Positions 27,134 to 34,715 of a stretch of DNA of 64,000 bases are shown piece after piece. Source of the stretch: an uncultured Roseiflexaceae bacterium (GTDB lineage Bacteria > Chloroflexota > Chloroflexia > Chloroflexales > Roseiflexaceae). The stretch's first letter is position 1, and each line of letters starts with the position of its first letter. The position numbers were made by a program, and so were the translations under genes. The notes beneath the pieces were generated by a model. It saw only the letters and a program-made list of their open reading frames with translations, had not been told where the DNA came from and ran no database searches. The stretch spans positions 1 through 64,000 of the forward strand of contig CALKHR010000082.1 of assembly GCA_937988885.1 (NCBI GenBank), written 5' to 3'.

Positions 27134-28843
27134 TTAAACAGAAGTAGCAGCAATGCCCTGCGTCGCCTGATCCTGGTGATAGGGAATGGCGAACGTAAAG
27201 GTGCTGCCCTGGCCTTCATAGCTTGTCAGCCAGATCGCTCCACCTAGGGCACCAACAAGCTCACGGGCTAGAGTCAAGCCCAACCCAGTGCCACCATGGT
27301 CGCGCGTCAGCGAGTCAGCTACTTGATAAAAACGATCGAAAATACGCGACTGTTCGCGCTCGGGGATACCGATCCCGGTATCCTGAACCTCAATCACGAC
27401 CCACGGTGTTGTTGGTGGCAAAGGTCGTGAGGGCTGTAAAATGCGGCCATCGCCGCTGTCAAGAACACCAGACGAGCGAACTGATACACGAATATCGATT
27501 TGGCCACCTTCCGGTGTGAATTTTATCGCATTCGACAACAAATGCGAAAGGACCAAAATCAACTTCTCGTGATCGCACAATAGCCAGAGCGGTTCCTCAG
27601 GCATCGTCGTCGTGATACGCTGTGGGCGGCTATCCAACGCTGGTCGCATCCGCTCGATCGCCTGCTCAACGACCGACTGCATCAATGTTGGCTCCAGCGT
27701 AAGAACCGCCTCACCCGTCTCGATATGGCGCAAACTCACCATATCATCGACGATATCCTTGATCCGCTGAGCATTATCCAACACTCGTTGCAAATACTCG
27801 CGGCGTTCGCCCTCACTCTGATCGCGCACCATCATTGTATAGCCGAGCACGATCGAGAGTGGTGTTCGCAACTCGTGCGACGCAATCGCGATAAACTCGC
27901 TCTTCAGTCGATCGACTTCTTGCTGCCGCTGATACGCTTCTTCGAGCTTACTATAGAGTGATGCATTTCGCAACGCAACTCCGGCGTGGCTCGCGAGCAA
28001 TGTCAACGCTTCTTGAATAACGGGACGCATGACGCTGACCCCATTATCGCATACTAACAGCACTCCGTTGACATCACCTTGGGCCCATAATGGCACCGCC
28101 AACGCCCGTGTCAGCTCCGCACGCTCCAACGTGCAGTACGATGCATCCTGTTCGGCGAGCACCCGTCGTTCGTTCAGCGCGCGCCCTGCCAATAAACGTC
28201 CAGCATCCAACAATTTGCTGTTGTCGCTCGACGACATCAACTTCAGCGTGCCACGATCCTCGGCGACCAGGACAAACCCCGCCTGATACCCGCTCTGCTG
28301 AAGCGCAACCTGCAACAAAATCCCAGACAACTCGCGAATATCGAGCGTCGAGTTGAGTGCCTGGCTGCTGCGCAACATTTGCTCAATTGTACGCAGACGC
28401 AGGTTATCTTGCAACAACGAGCGTTTATGCAGCGCTTGGTCAACCGCGAGGCGCAATTGTTCGAGTTCAAACGGCTTCGACAGAAAATCGGCCACACCAC
28501 GTTGCACCGACTGTTGCAGGTTCTCCATCGAGGCGAAGCCAGTCATAATGATAATGGCAATCGCCGGATCGCGCTCATGGGCGATGCGAGCGAGATCCAA
28601 CCCGCTCATGGTAGGCATCTTGATATCTGTCAGTAATAGATCATACCGCTGAGAGCCGCCTAACTCGCGGACCGCTACCTCAGGGTCATTGGTCGCGAAG
28701 ACCTCGTAACCACCACGCCGCAATGTTCGCGTGCAAATATCGCACATGTGTTGCTCGTCATCGACCACCAGAATACGCGGTACCCCATCGGAACCGGCAA
28801 GTGGTCGTATGCCGAGTTGGGCGGCCTGGCTCATGGGCTTCAT
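27134..28843 (-). CDS. Hybrid sensor histidine kinase (REC-GAF-HisKA-HATPase)
   Basis: 569 aa. N-terminal receiver with PRILVVDDEQHMC, phospho-Asp in LLLTDIKMP, and Lys in FLSKPFE. Residues about 170-310 form a GAF domain. HisKA with FIAIASHELRTPLSIVLGY (phospho-His) near residue 335, then HATPase with N-box LLSNAIKFTPEGG, G1 VQDTGIGIPE and G2 GGTGLGLTLA, all intact. No membrane segment. Receiver-first order is typical of kinases that read phosphorylation from another kinase. It starts 8 bp after the upstream gene; a second ATG at 28834 with GGATGAA before it is an alternative start. Confidence 0.93.
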   Translation of the reverse strand: MKPMSQAAQLGIRPLAGSDGVPRILVVDDEQHMCDICTRTLRRGGYEVFATNDPEVAVRELGGSQRYDLLLTDIKMPTMSGLDLARIAHERDPAIAIIIMTGFASMENLQQSVQRGVADFLSKPFELEQLRLAVDQALHKRSLLQDNLRLRTIEQMLRSSQALNSTLDIRELSGILLQVALQQSGYQAGFVLVAEDRGTLKLMSSSDNSKLLDAGRLLAGRALNERRVLAEQDASYCTLERAELTRALAVPLWAQGDVNGVLLVCDNGVSVMRPVIQEALTLLASHAGVALRNASLYSKLEEAYQRQQEVDRLKSEFIAIASHELRTPLSIVLGYTMMVRDQSEGERREYLQRVLDNAQRIKDIVDDMVSLRHIETGEAVLTLEPTLMQSVVEQAIERMRPALDSRPQRITTTMPEEPLWLLCDHEKLILVLSHLLSNAIKFTPEGGQIDIRVSVRSSGVLDSGDGRILQPSRPLPPTTPWVVIEVQDTGIGIPEREQSRIFDRFYQVADSLTRDHGGTGLGLTLARELVGALGGAIWLTSYEGQGSTFTFAIPYHQDQATQGIAATSV

Positions 28844-28851
28844 CCAAACCG

Positions 28852-29997
28852 TTAATTCAATAGCTCAACCGCGGTTCGTGGCAAGACTAACGTCGAGCCA
28901 TCTTCTAGTAACACCTCGACAACCGGAGCTCGCACGTTGGATGCAAGACGACGTGGCACAGACGAAACATAACGTACACGAGCAACCTGACCAAGGTGCT
29001 CATTATCGAGCAGCCGCACTGTTGCACCAGGACGAAGCACCGGATGGGGAGGCTCGAGTTGGATATCGGTCGAACGCGAAGAAAGTGGCACCACGATACG
29101 CGGGCGTTGCATGGGGCCACGCAACGATGTGCTACCTTCGATCAACGCCTCTTGACGATCGAGCTGCGCCAACAACTCGTACACTGGCGGCGACATTGGT
29201 CGAACGCCGAAACCCTCGGTCACAACCAGCGTCAGAGGAGGCTGTTCGGGCGATGGAGCAGCGATTTGCCAACCACCAGGCAGTGGCCGCCAACTCGCCA
29301 CCGATGAACTTCCCAGGAACGCACGCAGTTCAGCTTCATCGATTCCACCGACGATCACACCGCGCACCTGTTCCTTCACAGCGCGACGGAGCGCCATCGC
29401 AGTAATACCTGCACCTGCGATCACGATCGAATAGGCGTGCTTGGCCAACAACCGATCCGCCTGTACCACCTCAGAGGGATCTGTCGAGAGCAGTTGTAAC
29501 ACACCCGAGCACTCTCCGCCAATCCCAAACGCACCGTAGATCTGAGCAGCGGGCGTCTCGATCCGTACACCCAAGCCAGGGATCACTTCCATCACAAGGC
29601 CACGCACGGAGGCTTGGATAGTATGCAGGGTGGGGTCAGGCGAGATCGTCACATAGCCCGTCTCAGTGTCGAGAGCGACAATCAGGCCACTGACGGGCGC
29701 ATGGCACACACGGCCACCCAAAGGACTCGTGCGTGCGAGCACTTCGTTCTGAGAAACCTTATTGCCGACTTCACGTACCATCGCGCGCTCGACCAACGAT
29801 GGTGTTATCATCAGAGCGCGGGCTAGGTTCACGATCTGCGGTGTGCCAGGAATGTAGGCTTGCGCGATCGTCGTCTCAGGCTCAACACGCTGACCCACAC
29901 GAACAAGCACTTCGCCCGGATGTGGTAAACGTCGCTCGATTCGCGCCATCGCGTTTGTAACCAGCGGTGGAGCCCCTGTGGGAACGTAGAGTGACAT
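28852..29997 (-). CDS. Unknown protein with barrel-sandwich and KOW-like segments
   Basis: 381 aa; function not recognised. The N-terminus (LPHPGEVLVRVGQRVEPETT; RTSPLGGRVCHAPVSGLIVA) reads like a biotinyl/lipoyl-type barrel-sandwich hybrid without a modifiable MKM motif. The middle has a Rossmann-like YSIVIAGAGITAMALRRAV. The end (LDNEHLGQVARVRYV; VVEVLLEDGSTLVLPRTAVE) resembles a KOW/SH3 barrel as in NusG. No signal peptide or membrane helix. First gene of the operon with the hybrid kinase and the pseudo-receiver/roadblock protein. It could be an adaptor or scaffold, by context only. Confidence 0.75.
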   Translation of the reverse strand: MSLYVPTGAPPLVTNAMARIERRLPHPGEVLVRVGQRVEPETTIAQAYIPGTPQIVNLARALMITPSLVERAMVREVGNKVSQNEVLARTSPLGGRVCHAPVSGLIVALDTETGYVTISPDPTLHTIQASVRGLVMEVIPGLGVRIETPAAQIYGAFGIGGECSGVLQLLSTDPSEVVQADRLLAKHAYSIVIAGAGITAMALRRAVKEQVRGVIVGGIDEAELRAFLGSSSVASWRPLPGGWQIAAPSPEQPPLTLVVTEGFGVRPMSPPVYELLAQLDRQEALIEGSTSLRGPMQRPRIVVPLSSRSTDIQLEPPHPVLRPGATVRLLDNEHLGQVARVRYVSSVPRRLASNVRAPVVEVLLEDGSTLVLPRTAVELLN

Positions 29998-30203
29998 AGT
30001 GTGATGAACCCTTTTCAGGCTCGGTATCTTGCGTCATTATAGCACAATCAATTCGCTTTAGCTATGAGCATAAAATGCCGAATATGACGCTTTGTTACTC
30101 TAAGCACGAACGTTGCAACAATTTCAGTTCTCATACCGTCAGAGTAGATAGATAAGATACGTGCTAACGCTCACACAACCGAGTATATCAAGGAGTTTCT
30201 ACT

Positions 30204-30770
30204 ATGTATACACCAACCCAGCGACTAATGCGCAGCCGCACCGAAAAGCTCGTGGCTGGTGTAGCCGGCGGTATCGGCCAATTTTTTGCAGTTGATCCTG
30301 TGATCGTGCGCCTCGCCTTCATTGCACTATCGCTCACAGGTGTTGGGCTATTCATCTATCCGATCCTCTGGCTTGTGATGCCACTTGAAGGTCATCCATC
30401 GCCTCGCCCAGGCCAAGCGGTGGATGAGATGCGCCAGCAAGCGCAGCAGTTCAGCGAGGCGGCCCGCGAAGTGTTTGTCGCTCAGGGTAGCACTGCTCGC
30501 CGCCCCCGCTACGACCCGATGAGCGGCGAGCCGCTTGAGCCAGAGGCTGAGATTCCAATCAACAACATCGGTGGCACAAACACGCCACCAGCGAGCGATC
30601 CTACTCAACGCCGCAATCGGTTGCTCGGCATGGTGCTGCTTGGGGTTGGGGCTTTCATCCTTCTCAAGACGATTCCAGCGATCGCACATATTGTCGGCGC
30701 GATCGGCGGTTTTATCTTCCCGCTCCTGCTGATCGGCATCGGTATTATGATGCTACGCCGCCAATCGTAA
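30204..30770 (+). CDS. PspC-domain membrane protein
   Basis: 188 aa. Residues 5-65 are a PspC domain: LMRSRTEKLVAGVAGGIGQF, VDPVIVRLAFIALSL and YPILWLVMP. A hydrophilic linker is followed by two more helices (LLGMVLLGVGAFILLKTIPA and a C-terminal IGGFIFPLLLIGIGIMML), a LiaF-like membrane part. PspC proteins respond to envelope stress. AAGGAG before the ATG. Followed by a hairpin terminator. Confidence 0.9.
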   Translation: MYTPTQRLMRSRTEKLVAGVAGGIGQFFAVDPVIVRLAFIALSLTGVGLFIYPILWLVMPLEGHPSPRPGQAVDEMRQQAQQFSEAAREVFVAQGSTARRPRYDPMSGEPLEPEAEIPINNIGGTNTPPASDPTQRRNRLLGMVLLGVGAFILLKTIPAIAHIVGAIGGFIFPLLLIGIGIMMLRRQS

Positions 30771-30789
30771 TACGCTCTATGTATTCACC

Positions 30790-30823
30790 GACGCGGCTTG
30801 CGGTTCAACACCCAAGCCGCGTC
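30790..30823 (+). terminator. Hairpin after the PspC gene
   Basis: GACGCGGCTTG (30790-30800) pairs perfectly with CAAGCCGCGTC (30813-30823); followed by TTGCTGT, so the U-tract is weak. Confidence 0.65.
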
Positions 30824-30838
30824 TTGCTGTGCAAAATG

Positions 30839-30901
30839 ATGTTTTTTTCATTTTAAGCCATATTTCTGTTGGCAAACATGTATTTTTTCTCATTTTAGGC
30901 C
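30839..30901 (+). repeat. T-rich direct repeat upstream of infC
   Basis: ATG-T7-CATTTTAAGCC (30839-30859) and ATGTAT6CTCATTTTAGGCC (30878-30901) are near copies 39 bp apart. No gene lies in 30824-31034; role unknown. Confidence 0.5.
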
Positions 30902-31034
30902 GTGTCCACAAGGTTAGCGCATGTTCATGTGGGCACAGTTCTGGAACGAGCAGTTCTACGATTATTACACCACCTCGTAATCATGCGTTGTCACTCGTTC
31001 AAACACCATGTTTGGCCAAACGATCAAGGATTCA

Positions 31035-31063
31035 TTGACGAATTATCCGTGAAATGCTATACT
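31035..31063 (+). promoter_or_regulatory. infC promoter
   Basis: TTGACG (31035-31040), 17-bp spacer, TATACT (31058-31063). It places transcription start near 31070, leaving a leader of about 75 nt with a hairpin (TTCCCGCCCAC / GTGGTGGTGGGAA). Confidence 0.82.
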
Positions 31064-31143
31064 GTGCTGCGACCATTTCCCGCCCACTTGTGGTGGTGGG
31101 AATTTGTGTTGCCTGTATACCTATACTCAGAAGGAGTCCGAAA

Positions 31144-31767
31144 ATCAGAGACCGGCAACGCGTCAATACCCGCATTCGCGCCCGCGAAGTCTTGCTGATC
31201 GATGAGGACGGCACCCGTGTTGGCGTCGTTCCATTGCGCGAGGCGCTTGCCCTGGCCGAGGAGCGTGGGCTAGATCTGGTAGAAGTTGCACCGAACGCTA
31301 TGCCTCCGGTCTGCCGAGTGCTCGACTACGGTAAGTACCGCTACGAGCAGACGAAGAAGGAGCGAGAGGCGCGAAAACACCAGAAGCAAGCTGAACTGAA
31401 AGAGGTTCGGCTCAAGCCAAAGACTGATGACCACGACCTCGAGATCAAAGCAAAACAGGCGCGCAAGTTTTTGCTTGCGGGTGACAAAGTGAAGTTCACT
31501 GTACGATTTCGTGGCCGTGAAATGGCGCATCCTGACATTGGCCGAGAGATGCTTGAGCAGATCGCCGAGCAGCTCCGCGATGTCGCAATTGTTGAACAAC
31601 GCCCGTTGATGGAAGGCCGCGCTCTTTCCTTGCTGTTGGCACCCGGTGCCAAGGCTAAAGCGCCGCGTCCTGCGCCAGCGAGCCAATCAACACCTACCCG
31701 TACTCGTGAGGGGGCATCTGCTTCGCCACCCTCCACTGTTACTACCGAAGTTGAAGGACAGGAATAA
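31144..31767 (+). CDS. infC: Translation initiation factor IF-3 (AUC start)
   Basis: 207 aa from the ATC at 31144. AAGGAG (31131-31136) is 7 nt upstream of it. The only in-frame ATG upstream (31054) overlaps the -10 box of the promoter, so it cannot be used. infC genes use AUU/AUC/AUA starts that IF-3 itself discriminates against, which gives autoregulation. Protein: N-terminal RIRAREVLLIDEDGTRVGVV, linker YRYEQTKKEREARKHQ, C-terminal domain with LKPKTDDHDLEIKAKQARKF and FTVRFRGREMAHPDIG. A Pro/Ala/Ser/Thr tail of about 40 residues follows the core. Followed by rpmI after 3 bp. Confidence 0.95.
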   Translation: MRDRQRVNTRIRAREVLLIDEDGTRVGVVPLREALALAEERGLDLVEVAPNAMPPVCRVLDYGKYRYEQTKKEREARKHQKQAELKEVRLKPKTDDHDLEIKAKQARKFLLAGDKVKFTVRFRGREMAHPDIGREMLEQIAEQLRDVAIVEQRPLMEGRALSLLLAPGAKAKAPRPAPASQSTPTRTREGASASPPSTVTTEVEGQE

Positions 31768-31770
31768 TCG

Positions 31771-31983
31771 ATGCCTAAGATGAAAACCCATAAAGGTGCC
31801 GCCAAGCGCTTCCGGTTCACCGGCAGTGGCAAGGTTGTGCAAATCCAAGGGCGCCGTGGCCACTTCCGCCGCCGCAAGGCCAACCGTTTGTTGCAGCGGC
31901 TCGATAAGACGAACGCGCTCAGCGAGGCGAATCGCCGTATCGTCAGCGCCGCAATGCCGTATGGCGGGAAGTATTCGCGCTAG
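31771..31983 (+). CDS. rpmI: Ribosomal protein L35
   Basis: 70 aa, highly basic: MPKMKTHKGAAKRFRFTGSG start and LSEANRRIVSAAMPY end are family signatures. Three bp after infC; infC-rpmI-rplT is the conserved order. Confidence 0.97.
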   Translation: MPKMKTHKGAAKRFRFTGSGKVVQIQGRRGHFRRRKANRLLQRLDKTNALSEANRRIVSAAMPYGGKYSR

Positions 31984-32112
31984 CCAATCCAGGCTAGCCG
32001 AGGCTGCCTGTCGGATATTTCTTTATTGACAGTTGTAATAATGTAATACGTGATCATAATCATTTAATTTTTATGTTTCACGGCTTATATTGAGTTGTAG
32101 TAGGAACATACA

Positions 32113-32466
32113 ATGGCTCGTGTTAAACGTGGCGTCATGGTGCGCAAGCGCCATAACAAACTGCTTCAGCAGGCGAAGGGCTACCAGGGTAGCCGCAGCC
32201 GTCGTATTCGCGTCGCTCGCCAGACGGTGCTCAAGGCGCTGTCGTACGCGTATCGCGACCGACGCAACCGCAAGCGCGATTTCCGCCGCTTGTGGATCAT
32301 TCGCATCAATGCCGCGGCTCGCCTGAACGGTATCTCGTACAGCAAGCTGATCAACGGTATGAAGAAGGCTGGCATCACCCTTGATCGCAAGATCTTGGCC
32401 GATATGGCTGTTCGCGATCCGGCTGCCTTTACCCGCGTGGTGGAGCAAGTCCAGCGCGCCGGGTAG
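32113..32466 (+). CDS. rplT: Ribosomal protein L20
   Basis: 117 aa: MARVKRGVMVRKRHNKLLQQ start, KGYQGSRSRRIRVARQTVLK and FRRLWIIRINAAARLNGISY. Binds 23S rRNA early in assembly and in many bacteria represses this operon. The 129-bp A+T-rich gap before it is longer than between infC and rpmI and may hold a second promoter or control structure. Confidence 0.97.
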   Translation: MARVKRGVMVRKRHNKLLQQAKGYQGSRSRRIRVARQTVLKALSYAYRDRRNRKRDFRRLWIIRINAAARLNGISYSKLINGMKKAGITLDRKILADMAVRDPAAFTRVVEQVQRAG

Positions 32467-32517
32467 TGCAGATGGGTTTGTGTTGGCTATACGTTCGCGT
32501 ATGGTCAATAGGCAGCG

Positions 32518-33306
32518 ATGATCGCTAGCACAACCAATCCGCAGATTAAACGCATCCGCTCGCTGCTGGACGATCGAAAAGAGCGTCGTCGCGAGCGGAT
32601 GTTTGTGCTTGAAGGGGTTCGGCTGGTCGCCGATGCACTTTTGCACAAAGCCGAGTTGGTTCTGGTGGTCTATTCCCCCGAACAGCTCACTACGACCGAG
32701 GCGGGTCAGGCACTGCTCGCGCAGTTGCGGCGCTTGCCCTTCGCACACGAGGCCACGCCACAGGCCGTGGCGGCAGCGGCTGATACGGTACACCCACAGG
32801 GCGTGGTGGCCGTGGCCCGCTGGCCACAGCTGGAGCCAAGCGGCACAGGGCTAACGCTGGTGCTCGATGGCATCCAAGATCCGGGCAATCTGGGCACACT
32901 GTTGCGCAGTGCCGAGGCGGTGGGTGTGGCGCGGGTGTTGTGCGCACGGGGCACCGCAGATCTGTTCAGCCCGAAGGTGGTGCGGGCCGCGATGGGCGCG
33001 CATGTTCGCCTCGCGGCGGAGCAGGATCTCGATTGGGATACGCTTGCGGAGCGGTTGGCTTGGGTCGATCTGGTCTATGCGGCTGATAGTTCGGCTTCGA
33101 TGCCGTATTACGCCGCCGATTGGCGTCAATCGTGCGCGCTGATCATCGGGAATGAGGCGCATGGCCTCAGCGAGGATGCCCGCGCTCTGGCGAAGCATCT
33201 GATCAGCATCCCGATGAAGGGGCAGGCCGAGTCGCTTAATGCGGCGGTTGCTGGTAGTATTATTCTGTTCGAGGGTTTGCGGCAACGCACCCTTGGACGC
33301 AGTTGA
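32518..33306 (+). CDS. TrmH/SpoU-family RNA 2'-O-methyltransferase
   Basis: 262 aa. N-terminal RNA-binding part with NPQIKRIRSLLDDRKERRRE. SPOUT domain motifs: DGIQDPGNLGTLLRSAEAVG (motif 1), ALIIGNEAHGLSED (motif 2) and ISIPMKGQAESLNAAVAGSI (motif 3), which form the knotted SAM site. The TsnR/RlmB-like layout suggests an rRNA target. It lies between rplT and pheS, an arrangement found in many bacteria. Confidence 0.93.
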   Translation: MIASTTNPQIKRIRSLLDDRKERRRERMFVLEGVRLVADALLHKAELVLVVYSPEQLTTTEAGQALLAQLRRLPFAHEATPQAVAAAADTVHPQGVVAVARWPQLEPSGTGLTLVLDGIQDPGNLGTLLRSAEAVGVARVLCARGTADLFSPKVVRAAMGAHVRLAAEQDLDWDTLAERLAWVDLVYAADSSASMPYYAADWRQSCALIIGNEAHGLSEDARALAKHLISIPMKGQAESLNAAVAGSIILFEGLRQRTLGRS

Positions 33307-33349
33307 GCATATCGGTGGCGTTTGCGCGGGTGTTGCTTGCGCTCTCTGC

Positions 33350-33618
33350 CACAGCATAGCAAGGCAACGACGAAGCGAGTAGGCAAGTCGAAACGCACAG
33401 AGAGTGGTGGTCAATGGCTGTGAGCCACCGCCGAGGAAGCTTGCTGAAGTTCCCTTCTGAGCCGAGCGGTGAACTGCTAGGTTACTAGCACTGTAGTCGT
33501 TTCCGGTCGCCCTCCGTTATCGGGGTTCAAGTGCGGCGCGCTCCCGATGAGTGTGCCGAATCAGGGTGGTACCACGGGTCACGCCTCGCCCCTGCGAGTG
33601 CGTGGCTTTGTTGTTTTT
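33350..33618 (+). promoter_or_regulatory. T-box leader (tRNA-Phe sensing) of pheS
   Basis: Hallmarks in order: AGTA of the specifier-loop region (33378-33381), AGAGAG (33399-33404) near a GGTGG/CCACC stem, a probable specifier codon TTC (33450-33452, Phe), then the T-box core AGGGTGGTACCACGG (33563-33577) and a terminator. The T-box UGGU (33567-33570) would pair with the 3' ACCA of tRNA-Phe. Uncharged tRNA-Phe should stabilise the antiterminator and switch on pheS. The 5' boundary is uncertain because no promoter was identified; it may be read through from the methyltransferase gene. Confidence 0.92.
33580..33618 (+). terminator. T-box intrinsic terminator of pheS
   Basis: CACGCCTCGC (33580-33589) pairs with GCGAGTGCGTG (33594-33604), one bulge, followed by GCTTTGTTGTTTTT. 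The pheS ribosome site AAGGAGG begins at 33619, straight after the U-tract. Confidence 0.9.
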
Positions 33619-33631
33619 AAGGAGGTGGGCT

Positions 33632-34681
33632 TTGAGTATTCTTGATGAGCTAGAGGAGTTGCGCTCGCGCGCTCAGGCCGCGCTCGCAGCCATAGAGGAT
33701 GTTGCCGCACTTGCCGAATGGAAAAGCACATACCTCGGCAAGCAGGGTGCGTTTACGCGCTTGAGCCGTGGTTTGGGCGCGCTTCCGGCAGAGGAACGCC
33801 CACGCGTGGGGCAACAGGTCAACCGCGTGCGCCAGGAGCTCGATCAGGCGCTGGCCGAAGCCGAGCAGCGCGTGAAACTCGCGGCCCGCGATAGCCAGTT
33901 CGAGGCCGAGGTGATCGATGTGACGCTGCCCGGTCGCCAGCCGGCATTGGGGCGTTTGCATCCCAGCACGCAGATGCTCAACAAAATTTACAGCACCTTC
34001 GCTGATATGGGCTTCCAGATCTGGGAGAGCCCCGAGGTGGAGTCCGACGAGTACAACTTCGGATTGCTCAACATTCCCGAGCATCACCCGGCCCGCGATA
34101 TGTGGGATACGTTCTACATCGAGACGCCACCAACGACCAAGGAGCGCGTGCTGTTGCGCACGCACACGTCGCCCGGGCAGATCCACGCGATGCGCCACTA
34201 TGCGCCAAAACCGGTGCGCGTGATTTTGCCGGGCAAGGTGTATCGCTACGAGCAGGTCACGGCCCGCTCCGAGATGATGTTCCACCAGGTCGAGGGCTTG
34301 GCGGTGGGTGAGCATATCACTTTCGCGGATCTGAAGGGCACGCTCTCTGCGTTCGCCGAGCGGATCTACGGCAAGGGCACTCGTATGCGCTTCCGCCCCA
34401 GCTACTTCCCGTTCACCGAGCCGAGCGTGGAGTTGGACATCGAGTGCTTCATTTGCAGCGGGAAGGGCTGCCGCATCTGCAAGTACGCGGGCTGGCTGGA
34501 GATCTTGGGCGCTGGTATGGTGCATCCGACGGTGTTGCGCAACGGCGGCTACGATCCCGAGCGCTACAGCGGCTTCGCGTTTGGTATGGGCCCCGAGCGC
34601 ATCACCCTGAACCTGTACGGTATCGACGATATCCGTTGGTTCTTCAGTGGTGACGAGCGCTTCTTGCAGCAGTTCGGCTAG
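33632..34681 (+). CDS. pheS: Phenylalanine-tRNA ligase alpha subunit
   Basis: 349 aa from the TTG at 33632, because AAGGAGG (33619-33625) is 6 nt upstream and the upstream in-frame codons belong to the T-box terminator. N-terminal coiled coil (residues 1-80), then class II motifs: FADMGFQIWESPEVESDEYN (motif 1 region), the motif 2 segment VRVILPGKVYRYEQ, and GMGPERITLNLYGIDD (motif 3). A CFICSGKGCRICKYAGW segment near residue 275 has four Cys, a zinc-ribbon-like feature reported in some alpha subunits. Partner pheT is 3.6 kb downstream. Confidence 0.96.
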   Translation: MSILDELEELRSRAQAALAAIEDVAALAEWKSTYLGKQGAFTRLSRGLGALPAEERPRVGQQVNRVRQELDQALAEAEQRVKLAARDSQFEAEVIDVTLPGRQPALGRLHPSTQMLNKIYSTFADMGFQIWESPEVESDEYNFGLLNIPEHHPARDMWDTFYIETPPTTKERVLLRTHTSPGQIHAMRHYAPKPVRVILPGKVYRYEQVTARSEMMFHQVEGLAVGEHITFADLKGTLSAFAERIYGKGTRMRFRPSYFPFTEPSVELDIECFICSGKGCRICKYAGWLEILGAGMVHPTVLRNGGYDPERYSGFAFGMGPERITLNLYGIDDIRWFFSGDERFLQQFG

Positions 34682-34715
34682 GACTGTGTTGCGGCTGTGA
34701 AATGACGGTTAACCA

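Noticed and set aside
31054..31143. 30-residue extension of IF-3 from the upstream ATG
   Set aside because: That ATG overlaps the promoter -10 box, and the ribosome site points to AUC at 31144.
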